A stretch of 64,000 nucleotides of DNA. It comes from Celoporthe dispersa. Lineage: Eukaryota > Ascomycota > Sordariomycetes > Diaporthales > Cryphonectriaceae. Location: assembly GCA_016584495.1 (NCBI GenBank), contig WAID01000010.1, positions 1 through 64,000 on the forward strand, in the 5' to 3' direction. A model generated the notes under the pieces. That model was not told the origin of the DNA and searched no databases. It saw only the letters and a list, made by a program, of their open reading frames with translations. Each line of letters starts with the position of its first letter. The stretch's first letter is position 1. Shown piece by piece: positions 10,478 through 20,706 of this stretch. Both the position numbers and the translations under genes were made by a program.

Positions 10478-13098
10478 TTAAACCATGCCCAAGTACCGCG
10501 TTGTAAAAGCCGTGTCCTCCTTGGCCCCCTTGACACCGATCCTCACAACCTCACCAGGCACAATATCCACAAGGTTGTCCTCAAACCTCACCTCGTCATC
10601 CTCACACTCGAGCGCAAGTCCCTTGACGGGCACCTCGGCACTGACCTCGACAGCGTTGCCCTCCTGGTTGAGCACGGCCTTGAGGTGCTTGGGCTTCTGC
10701 AGGTGAAGGTACTTGAGCGGCTCGGGCCAGTTGACGTAGCGCGCGAGCTGTTTTCCAGTGCCGTCCGCGGCGACGATGTAGGCCGCGACTACGGTGCGGG
10801 CCTCTTCGCCCTTGTCTTTGTGGATGACGGGGACGTCCATGGAGAGGATCTCGGTGGAGCGGTTCTCCTTGAGGAGGACGTCGGATCTGGCTTTCTCCGA
10901 GAAGGTCTCCTCCCCAGTCTCGACGTCAAAGGCCTTGAGGATGCAGTCCACCTTGACGTCGTCCAGCGTGAGGTTCGAGCCCCAGACCTCGATGACGCTG
11001 CGCACGTCGATGTCGACACGGGTGTACTTGTCCCTCGGGTGTCGGTGCTCCTGCCGCGTGATGCCGATGCTCAGCGGGGCCATCTCACGCTTGACGGTGA
11101 AGTAGGCGTGCTTGGGTCGCAGGTAGTAGTCCACGATCGACCAGCTCGTGACGGGCCAGCAGTCGTTGATCTGCCAGACGAGGGCGCCCGCCGAGTATTC
11201 CTTACCCGGCCCCTTCCACTGCCTCTTCCACAGGCGGTACGCGGATGCGATGCACTCGCCCTGCATGAGCTGGGTGCAGTAGACGAACTGCTCGATGGGG
11301 TCGGGGGCGTAGCGGAAGTTTTCGACCAGGTAGAGGGCGATGCGCCGCTCGTGCCCGTCAGCTTTGTTGTGGAAGTCCACTGTGCTGCTCTGTGGGTAGC
11401 GGTCCGGGTCGTCTTTGCCGAGAGGCAGGTAGGACTCGATGGTCTTGATGTGTGGAAGGCCTCCATCCCGAACTCGGAGACGAAGCGCCCGACGAGCTTG
11501 TCAAAGTTCTGGTACTTCTCTTGGCTACCGTGCCAGACATTCCACTGGTGCAGGTCACTAAGGGACAGGATTAGCTGAACCGTCTGCCGGACAGATGGTA
11601 ATGGAAAGTTCATACCCCACAGTTGGATCCGATGTGGGCTTGCCGCCACCCCAAGGGCTTCCAAAGTGATAGTACGTGCCAGGGATGAGCTCTGCGCATA
11701 CATCAGCCAGCACCTTCTCGTATATGTATCGTGCAGGAAAGTCCGTCTTGAGCCAGGACTCGGCATCCTTGTTCTCAAAATCATACGTCAGGCCTGCCGA
11801 CTCCTGGTACTGGTAATCCTCATTGTTGCCCGCCCAGATCACAATGCTGGGGTGGTGGCGCAGGAGTTTGACGTTCTCTTCTGCCTCGCGCTTGATGGAT
11901 CTGAGAATCTCTGGATGGGCTGGGTAGTTGCCGCAGCCGAACATGAAGTCCTGCCAGACCAGTATGCCGTACTCATCGCAGGCATCATAGAAGGCCTGGT
12001 CCTCGTAGATGCCACCGCCCCAGACGCGGATCATCACCTGGTTGCCGTCTGCCACGAGCTTGACCCAGTCGTAGTATCGCTGCCGACTGATCCTGGGCAA
12101 GAAGTTGTCTGCTGGGATCCAGTCAGATCCACCGCAGTAGATTGGGATGTTGTTGACCTGGAAAAAGAACGAGGTTCCCGGCTGGCCGTCTAGTGGCCGC
12201 TGTATGAGCTCTGAGCGGCGGATCCCAATCTTCTTGGTCAACGCGTCGACTTCCTCGTCGGTGTCACTGAGAAGTGTCGCGGTGACAGTGTACAGAGGCT
12301 GCTCGCCGTACCGGATAGGGTACCACAACGACGGACTGGATATATGGAAGGATGCCTCTATGTCTCCATTCCCTTGATGGTCTCAGATGCCACGGCTTGT
12401 CCGTTCAGAGACACCTGGAAGCTGACTTTCTCCGCCGCCCCTCGACTGCAGCGTGTGCAATGACCGTCGCGGATTTCAAGTCCTCGCCCACGCTGGTGTC
12501 GAAGTAGAGATCCGACAGGCGGGACTCATAGATCTCCAGGTTGATTGGTCTCCAAGGCCCACAGGTATTGAGAACGGGCCCCCAGTCCCATCCGAACTCA
12601 TACTGGGCCTTCCTCACGGCCAGCCTCGAGCTGTCCCCGTTCCAGCACCCCACTTGTGGGCGGGGTGCTTCTCGACCTCCTTCCAGCCTCTGAGGTATGC
12701 GCTATCGAAGGTGATGACCAGCTCGTTCTCGCCCTCTCTGACCGTCGAGGTCACGTCTACCCGCTCGGGGTGAACATGTTGTCCGACTCCAGGATCTTGG
12801 TGCCGTTCAGGACCACCTCGGCGAAGGTGTCCAGCCCGTCAAAGGCCAGCACGGCCTTGCGTCCCTTCTCGACACTCGGGGCCGTGAACTTGGTCTGGTA
12901 GATCCAAACCTTCTCACCAATCCACTGGACATCGACCTCATTCTTGCCGATGAACGGGTCAGGGATGAGGCCGTGGTGCATGAGGTCCAGGTGGACATTG
13001 GTAGGGAACTGAGCCACGGGCAGGAAGCTGGCGTCTTCCTTGTCTGCTTGCCTGAACTCCCAGTGCTTGTCGATGGGGATGACCGTTCGAGATGCCAT
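10478..13098 (-). CDS. mndB: Beta-mannosidase, GH2, intracellular B-type
   Basis: The enzyme hydrolyses terminal beta-D-mannose from manno-oligosaccharides. The start at 13098 (MASRTVIPIDKHWEFRQ) gives about 850 residues, close to fungal mndB, and there is no signal peptide. The N-terminal galactose-binding-like domain (12780-13060) is followed by the GH2 barrel. The acid/base Glu is in WAGNNED (near 11830) and the nucleophile Glu is in FVSEFGMEAF (near 11490). An intron (11558-11615) rejoins VG to DLHQWNVWHG. The C-terminus ends in TTRYLGMV at 10478. Single-base frame breaks are needed near 12770, 12430, 12350 and 11455. An in-frame ATG at 13251 would add a Pro/Gln-rich leader (five Gln in a row); I prefer 13098 because family members begin there. 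Confidence 0.9.
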
Positions 13099-14204
13099 AG
13101 TGTGAGGCCGCTGTATATGTTGTTGTTGTTGTTGTTCTTCGTCTTGTGTATAAGAATGGTAAAGAGGGGTTGCAGGTGGGGTAGGCGTTGGTGACCTCGG
13201 GACGGCAAAGGCAGAGGATGCTGCAGGCTGCGACGGAGGAATCTTCGTCATGATGGCTGAGAACAAAATCAGGGAAGGAGCGAGGGTGATATATACGCCT
13301 TTTATTATGTGAAGGAAACTCTTGGGTGGTGATTGGTGTGTTGGAGTAAAGTTGGACTGGATGGTTGGAGAAAGAAAGTCGCAGTGCGTGTCAGCTGTTC
13401 GCCCCACATACTATGCGCCCCCTTCCAAACCCTTTTGCGCTTTGTATGAACATCGTAGCCGAAGAGACTCGTAAAAGCATGTTTAATGGTAATGAGCATT
13501 TGGTTATATAACCAGCTTTTCAGGCTAGGCCGACTGGATCGGAGTGCGAGCCCGTCGATCCGGGAGCGACTCGATCGAGGCATGATCCCCATCAATCTGT
13601 AACCCCTGCCGACAGATTATGTAATCCATGTTTATATAACGAACATTGGGTACTGGCACCTGGTCTTTGCTGCTTATAAGTTAACATAATATCTACTTTT
13701 TCTTATAATAGGGAATTCGAACTATAAAATCGAAACGCATATATATACACATATGTATATATGTATTAAAGATTTAATATAGGTAAAACAATATTGAGTA
13801 TATAATACCAAGAATAGGATTTCAAAACCTAATTTGAATGGAAAGTTGCAAACAAAAATAGTATGGAAAGAAAAAAAAGACTTGAATTGCGAGACAGGAA
13901 CTGGCATTGAGGGAACACCACAGAAAGAGAAACGAACAGCCAGCCAGAGAGGCTGAGGCTGTCCAGGGTGCTGGCTGGCTAGCAGGGCCGTGCACAGCAC
14001 ACCTAGCAGCTTTGCCAACCCAACAACCAAAACAACAAAACATCACGCGTCGTCTGCTCAACAACCCATCAAGGCTGGCACACACCTGCATTGTCGACAG
14101 CATTAAGACCGCACAGACAAGATCGTGAAGCCAGCTCCTGAGGTTTTCATCATCATCATCATCATCATCATCAAGAACAACCACCCCCAGAGCAATAAGT
14201 CACC
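13099..14204. other. Intergenic, AT-rich with simple repeats
   Basis: This is the promoter side of the beta-mannosidase. AT-rich DNA with TA/CA/TG dinucleotide repeats lies at 13738-13770. A CAT trinucleotide run lies at about 14148-14172. No supported gene is present. Confidence 0.45.
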
Positions 14205-14731
14205 ATGTCGACTCTACTCGGCTTCACTGCAGCCACCGGCCAGAACCGTTTCGCGGCCAAACCAAACTCCCAAGCCAACCTGCACACCAAGACCGGCTCC
14301 TACACACACAAGCAGCACCTTCATCTCAATCTCTTCATCATCGCCAAGCCCCCACTATGCTGAACACGCTTTGTGGTGCGGCTGTTGGGATGCTGCCTCG
14401 TTGGCCTAAGCCGACCAGCCTCTAGGAGGAGCTGGCGGCGGTCCACGAGGCCAGCGTTCGTGGGCATACCAATACCTGCATTCAGGTTAGCGGCTTCGTG
14501 GGCAAGAACCAGGTCATCGCCCCGTCTCATCACGCTGAGGCATTCGCCCAGTTTGAGCGCCTCACCGCTCGCAACCAGCGCATGCGTCTTATCGGCGCTG
14601 GTGCCGTCTGCGGCATCGTCTGCGGCACCGTCTGCGGCACCGCGCTAGCCATCTGGTTGACCGGCGGCCGCGAAGTCGCCCTCGCCCGCGCCCGCGGCCA
14701 CGGCCGAGAGCCAAGCTCGAGCACCCTCTAG
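14205..14731 (+). CDS. Small unknown protein with C-terminal helix
   Basis: A frame starts at 14205 (MSTLLGFTAATGQNRFAAKP) and, after a frame change or intron around 14360-14490, continues as GFVGKNQVIAPSHHAEAFAQ. It then has a short charged helix and a Gly/Cys-rich hydrophobic segment (LIGAGAVCGIVCGTVCGTAL) that could span a membrane, ending at 14731. Codon use is GC-rich like neighbouring genes. I do not recognise the family, and the first exon is uncertain. The two halves may not belong together. Confidence 0.3.
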
Positions 14732-16107
14732 GTGCTTCGGTATGCACATACCCGTCCTTCTTCCTCTGCATGTCGCTAACCTATGCGCCCCACCAGATGC
14801 TTCTCCTCGGTCCGGCCTCGCTATCGCTCTAGCCCTCGCCATCCCTCTGGCCCTCGCCCTCACACCTCCCTTGGCTTCGGCCTCTCTGAGTCGAAACGAC
14901 CATCGAAGATAAAGACATGAGCAGGTTGGGAAATTGAATACGGGCCCAAACAAGGCGCCTGAACAGGCTCTTTAATCGTTCTGGCGCCTTTCAATAAGAA
15001 AGAAAATTCTCCTCTCATCCTCTCCGCCACATCTCCTCCTGATGCTGTTGGTGCAGGCGGCTCTAGGTGACAAACTGCTTTACAATACATGTGTGGTGCA
15101 GGTCCTTGGTACATGACCAACAGGTCTTTTATATTAAAGCAATCGTAGAGCCTCTAACCCTCGTAAGCTCTCTCGCCGTCATGTTGTCTCTCTTCCTAAG
15201 GACCCAACCGTGAATCTCTCCAATCGAGAGGGAAGTATGTCCAGATGGCCCTGCTGAAAAACCCTGGGCCCCAGCAATTGAGAGCCGGAACGTCGGGCAG
15301 AATTTCCTATGGGCGTGGCGGGCCCGCTCTCCTCTTCCTGGCATGAGCCTGCTCTTCCGAGGATCAGCCTTCACGGAGCCGGGTGGCAACGGGCCGGGCG
15401 AGTGGGTTTTGGGGCATTCAATAAACTGACCCAGAGAGATAGAGACAGAAGAAGAGACCTCGCTGCATATTGTTTACAACAGCCAGCACCACTTGTGACG
15501 CAAATGAAAGACGCGCTAACGGATCACTCCTTTCCGCCGACCTTTTCCTGGAAACCCCTCCCTCAAAGACTAGATCTAGGTTTGATTCGGTAGAACCTGG
15601 ACTTGGGATGTGATCTGCAATGTAGCCTCATCTTGCCGATATGAGATCTTGGCGCGTGATCCTTCAAGAACATGCCCTGCTTTCTGGTGTTGTATCGTGG
15701 CAATATGGTCGATCATCATCAGCATTACTATACGACTTCTTCAGTGTCGTGATAGCCATCCTGTCTGGCTTATCCACTCCTCTCCCTCCCTCTCATACGG
15801 TTTCCAACAAGAGATATAAGCGACCGTGTCATAGTACCAGTGTCCGTCAGTTCTGTAGACGCCCCGCTTTTACCAATCCAACTCAAAGTTCCTCTTGTGT
15901 CGTAGTATCCAGAAAAGAAAAAAGACGGTATCCCGAACGCCCTCATGTCCAATTGTATCGTCGCAAGCTGAAGGGGCAGGAAGCAGGAAGACGCCACGAA
16001 TGTGAAACCCCTTCAGGCCTGCTAGCGAGACCAGCTCTCGTGCAGGCCGGAAGGGGAGAGGAGGGCTGGCTGGCTGGTGTGCTCCCAGGATGACGAACAA
16101 ACAGCCA
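14732..16107. other. Intergenic, no gene supported
   Basis: I see no conserved domain in any frame. The right part is the 3' flank of the minus-strand Rab gene. Confidence 0.4.
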
Positions 16108-17338
16108 TCAGCAGCAGCCTCTCCTGTTTCTCCTCGCGCTCAGCGTGAACACGTCCTCCCACTCCCTCATCCCGACCCCGACACCCCACTGACCCCGGCT
16201 CTTGCCCCTCGCCCGGCCGGTCCTCCTGGCCCCGATCTCGTCCGTGGTGAGGGCGCTCTTGATGCTCGCCCCGTCGCTGGCATTGCTGTGCCACAACCCG
16301 CCCGCGTCGCCGTACTGGATCCCGCTCATCGGGTCGTCCGGGTCGATCTCGCCCAGCTCGATCTTGGTGAGGATCATCCTCGCCAGCCGCGCGAACACCT
16401 CGTCCACCCCGTCTCCGCTGAACGCGCTGACCTCCATCGTGACCGGCACGTTGACGCTGGACGCCCACCTGCTCGCCTCCCCGCCGTGACCTCCCTCCCA
16501 TCCGGCGCGATTGTCGCCCGCTGCTGGTGTGCTCCGCCGCCGCCTCCGTAATTCGCCGTGATGGTGCTCCGACTCGTCGTGCTGCTCACGCTGCCCATCG
16601 AGTACCCACCCGCTTGCCCCTCTCCTGCGAGCGTGATGGTGCTCGTAGACCCATAGCTTGAGGGCGTCGGCGGGGGCATGCTTGTGTCCACGAGGTGGTT
16701 GGAGTCCGCAAGGTCGAGCTTGTTCCCCGCGAGTACTAGCGTGAGGTTCGGCGAAGCTAGGGCGCGCGCGTCGTTGAGGAAGGGCTGCAGGTTGTTGAAG
16801 GAGGAGTGCGAGGTGAGGTCATAGATGAGGATCGCGCCGGCCGCGCCGCGGTAGTAGGACCTCGATACGGATCGGAAACGCTCGGTGCCGGCTGTGTCCC
16901 AGAGCTGTCCGTTATGACCAGTCGTCAGCTATCGGATCGGAGGGCCAGGAAGGGATAGAATGAGGAGTGTAAAGGATGACGCTGATTCGGGTCTCACCTG
17001 TAGCTTTATCCTCTTCCGCCTCGCGCCGGTGCCGACCTTGATGATCTTGGTCGCGAACTCGACACCGATGGTCTGCGATGAGAGAACCCTCCACTCATTC
17101 TTCACGAAACGATGCAGCAAGCAGGACTTGCCCGTTCCGCTGGGCCCGAGTAATATGATCTTGGCCAGGTAATCGTACATGCTACCCAGCTCCTATGCGC
17201 GTGTGCCAACCATCATCGTCAGCAGAGGTCCCGAGCAAAGTGTGCCACAGGAACGGTATGCGACCCGGGCCGTACCTGGTCTCGAGCCGTGATGTTGCTC
17301 TCCTCGCTCGCGGCAGAGGAGCGTCGCGGTCTCGTCAT
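16108..17338 (-). CDS. Rab4-like small GTPase
   Basis: This Rab-family GTPase is expected to regulate early-endosome recycling or membrane traffic. Exon 1 (17276-17338) encodes MTRPRRSSAASEESNITARDQ. Intron 17193-17275 joins it in frame to ELGSMYDYLAKIILLGPSGT in exon 2 (16998-17192), with P-loop GPSGTGKS and switch I around QTIGVEF. Intron 16905-16997 leads to exon 3 from 16904: LWDTAGTERFRS (G3), then NKLDLAD (G4), and EVSAFSGDGVDE as G5 with SAF in place of SAK. Between G4 and G5 lies a long Ser/Thr/Gly-rich insert (near 16500-16690). The protein ends in RRGCC, a double-cysteine geranylgeranylation signal. One frame break is needed near 16490. The Rab4 assignment rests on overall resemblance. 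Confidence 0.85.
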
Positions 17339-18025
17339 CTTGAAGTTCGTCGCTCGTGATGTTTTTCTCGTTCGATAACGTCGCTGATTCTGTCGATGAA
17401 CGTCTCGGTGGGATGGAAGGGAGGGAGGAATGGATTTATCGTGAGCAATAGAAGGAGGAGGGTTGGATATAGTTTAACTTTTCTTCTTTCTTCTTCTTTC
17501 GCTATCTCATTCACAACAGAAGATGTCACACGACGAAAATGTATGCATGCATGCATGCAGTGCTGCGTTATCAATCAGGGAGTTAATTGTGGCATGCATT
17601 GGCGACAACGCTTAAGATGCAGTGAGTGGGCGTCACCAGGTCCACTAATGGGTCCCCACCCATGCCCCTAAGACTGTCTCCCTGCCCCCAATCGTTGTTC
17701 TCAAACCACGGCCTTTAGAAGCAGCCCGCCCCGTTTCAGGTCCCACCGCCCAGGTGCTTATCACCCAGATTTAGCACCACATACGCTATTTACAGGGGTG
17801 TCCTCGCCCGCGGCTCAGGCGGTCCGTCGCTTGCTTAATAGAATGATCAGAGGGAAAGAGAGAGAGAATTGCCGCGATGGACCTCGGCTGGGCGTGTCCT
17901 GTGGGTTGGCTCACACGTCCCTCATCTTCTGACCGCGACTGATTTTCGAGAGATCGAAAGATGAGTTGGCAGAGCATCCACCGTGCTTTTGCATACAAGC
18001 AGGAGAGGCGTCACTGTCATTCACG
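17339..18025. other. Divergent intergenic region
   Basis: The stretch separates the divergent Rab4-like and SDR genes and should contain both promoters. A short ATGC tandem repeat lies at about 17542-17558. No coding frame is supported. Confidence 0.45.
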
Positions 18026-18940
18026 ATGAAGATCTCGGGTCGCACCTTTGTGGTCTCAGGCGGGTAAGTTGTCCTCCCTCCTCTGGTCCCTCTTCGATGC
18101 AGGAAGAACATCACAATCACATGCCAAAACCTATCGTAGACAACCTGTACTGATTGCTCTCTGTCGTCCCTTCCCAGAGCATCCGGCCTCGGGCGTGCAA
18201 CAGCTCTCGAGCTGGCCCAGCACGGCGGGAACGTCTCCATCCTCGACCTGAACGAGGACGCCGGCACCGAGCTCGTGAAGCAGCTGGGCGGCGAGTCGCG
18301 GGCCAAGTTCTTCCCCGTCGATGTGACAGACACAGAGAGCATAGCAGCGGCCGTGGAGGGACGGCGCAGTGGGTGAACAAGACGGGCGCCCCGCTGGGCG
18401 GCATCATACCGGCTGCCGGCGTCGGCAACCCAGGCCTGATCCTCGACGGCAAGCACAGGCCGCTCTCGCTGCAGTCCATCGACTTCGTCCTTAACATCAA
18501 CCTGCGCGGCACCCTCGACGTGCTCCGGCAGTTCCTCCCCTCCTCGCCCAGGGCCCGGCCTCGCCCACGGCCCATGGTGACCCCGAACGCGGCGTCGTCG
18601 TCATGGTCGCCTCCGCCGCCGCTTTCGACGGCCAGATGGGCCAGACGGCCTACGCCGCCTCCAAGGGCGCCGTCGCGAGCATGACCCTGCCCCTGACGCG
18701 GGACCTGTCGCGCTTCGGGATCCGTGTGGTCACCATCGCGCCCGGGACATTCGAGACGCCCATGACGGCCATGATGAGCGATAAGGTCAGGACAAGCCTC
18801 GAAAAGAGCATGGAGTTCCCTAAGCGGGGCGGCACGGGGAGGAGTTTGCGGCTCTGGTCAGGAGCTGTGTGGAGAACGTCATGCTGAATGGGACCGTGAT
18901 CAGGCTGGACGGAGGGTCGAGGATGCCGAGCCGGCTGTAA
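18026..18940 (+). CDS. SDR dehydrogenase, HSD10-like
   Basis: This is a short-chain dehydrogenase/reductase resembling 3-hydroxyacyl-CoA dehydrogenase type 2 (HSD17B10). It would be an NAD-dependent oxidoreductase acting on hydroxyacyl-CoA or steroid-like alcohols, often mitochondrial. Exon 1 is 18026-18063 (MKISGRTFVVSGG); intron 18064-18077 onward is spliced to exon 2 at 18078, restoring the Rossmann motif GGASGLG. An Asp after beta-2 (SILDLN) favours NAD. The catalytic YAASK motif is near 18650, preceded by the Ser region VVMVASAAA. The C-terminus is GTVIRLDGGSRMPSRL. The frame breaks near 18358, 18570 and 18835, each fixable by one base. Substrate assignment is by family resemblance only. 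Confidence 0.83.
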
Positions 18941-19861
18941 TGCATAATACCAAGCCAGATGCTGCTAGAGATGAATTTACCCCATAGCTGCTATCGTTGA
19001 TGTCCCCGTGACGGATTGCCCCCTTTGCAACAGACTTTCTGCTGTAGTGAAGATACAATAGGAGACATTTGCTGAAGGAAAACGATCGCGGGCAAGAATC
19101 TCAAGCAGTAAGAAAGGCAGTTTAGTCAATGGCTTCGAGAATGCTAGGAATGGCCCCGTGGGACTAAGAATCAATCACCTTGGGAAAAAGCACTTGGGAC
19201 GGGTGCCTGCTGCAGACACAGAGTGGTTCACAAACATAGCATCAGATTTCCTTTTCAAGAAGAACACAGCCTGACAGCAAGGCGTGATTAGATGTTAGAC
19301 CCGTATCTGTACCACGACGAGCAACTTGAACATCGCGGCTTTTTCAAGGCCTGGTTTCGATCTACGGCACGAAGACTGTCGACGCAGCCTTGGAATCCCC
19401 GGATATGAAGTGCTCCCGCGGGCGCATCCGAGCAGACTTTGCTAGCCGAGGGTGATTCATAGAAAAGGCCATAGCGCAGTGGGCAGCACAATAGCGGCGC
19501 ATAAATGGGTTCTTTTGCGAGGAGGGCGTTGTTCACATGCTGGTACAGCTCGTTTGTGTCGATTGGTTGGTCGAGAAAAAGGGATGTCATTTTTGAAAGG
19601 TCTCAATACCGGCAAGATGCATTTCCGTGCCGTCTAAACTCCATGAAACATCACCATTGGTGTCCGATGTTCCGATGTCCACCCAACCCGAGAGATGCCA
19701 AACAAACAACTGTAGCCCTGCAGAGTGGGATCAGTCAGCGAAACTGCGCTCGTGTCGTCCATGGTGCCGTCTAGCGGCGCAGCGTTCTTCGTCCCAGCGC
19801 GACCTGAGCGTACCTTGTTCACGTTCCCAAGCTTCTCTGCGCCGCCGCCCGTTATTTCCAT
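18941..19861. other. Convergent 3' flank, no gene
   Basis: The stretch lies between the 3' ends of the SDR gene and the minus-strand eS21 gene. No frame carries recognisable protein features. Confidence 0.4.
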
Positions 19862-20242
19862 TTATCGCTGCGCAGACCAGACGTTCTTGACGAGGCCGTC
19901 GCGCTGGGCCAGGCGGTTGAAGGCATCATCGGACTCGCCCATGGCGCGGACGAAGCCGCAGAGGGCGTAGACGTGGTTCTCGCCGGGGACAGCACGGCCG
20001 GACTCGTCAACCTTGGCGACGGAGATCTGGACGGAGGCGTGGTCCTTGGCCTTGATGATGCGGTTGGTGGCAGAGCACTTGCGGGGACGTAGCTATTCGA
20101 AGGAGGAAGGGAGAGAGTCAGCATTGGGGCAGTCCTCCATCATGTGTGCATGTGTCTGCCGTAGTCCTCCTCCAATTTGCGAGCGCCGAAATCTAACAGG
20201 GGTCGCTTACAGGTCCACGATCTCGCCACGGTCGTTCTCCAT
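19862..20242 (-). CDS. RPS21: 40S ribosomal protein S21 (eS21)
   Basis: This is a component of the small cytosolic ribosomal subunit. Exon 1 (20211-20242) encodes MENDRGEIVDL. An intron (20093-20210; donor GTAAGC, acceptor TAG) joins to exon 2 (19862-20092), beginning YVPRKCSATNRII and ending GLVKNVWSAQR before TAA. The total of about 87 residues matches the family. The signature VPRKCSATNR and the central KAKDHASVQI stretch are diagnostic. The frame is fully intact, unlike many neighbours. An intron close to the start codon is typical of fungal ribosomal protein genes. Confidence 0.96.
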
Positions 20243-20706
20243 TTTGACGGCTTGGTTGAAGGATCTGACTGAGGTCGGTTTTGTTGGATGGGTTTCGCGA
20301 GGTGCAAGAAATCGTCCAGTCGTCAGTATCCGGGGTCGATCGTCAGTGGTGGTGATGGTGTATGGTTAGAATTTGACTGTGGGACTTCGAATTTTGTGTG
20401 AGATGGTCCGAGCGTCTACCTTTCCGCTTACCACATTGGTGGGGCTCTCGTGCTGAGTCAGCTATCAACTGTTATCCCCCTGTCCCCTACGACGAGATCT
20501 TGCAAGTCAGGTGAACTCGCGTTGATCTGCCGCCAAGCCTGCCGTGGGTGGAACCTCTCGAGGCAGGTCGTCGCCCTGGCAGTGTTTGTCCACATGCATC
20601 ATGCACCTCATTTCAAACCGCTCCCATTCACACTGCTGTTGTCTACTTTTTACGAGGCGCGTGGCGCGTTCGCTGTCTGCCGTTCAGTCGCACTGCACCG
20701 TTCAAA
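20243..20706. other. Divergent promoter region (RPS21 / SLX4)
   Basis: The stretch lies between the divergent starts of RPS21 and SLX4 and should hold both promoters. I see no further gene in it. Confidence 0.5.

Noticed and set aside
10685..11578. Long plus-strand frame of 297 codons
   Set aside because: Antisense shadow of the beta-mannosidase, whose catalytic motifs are on the minus strand.
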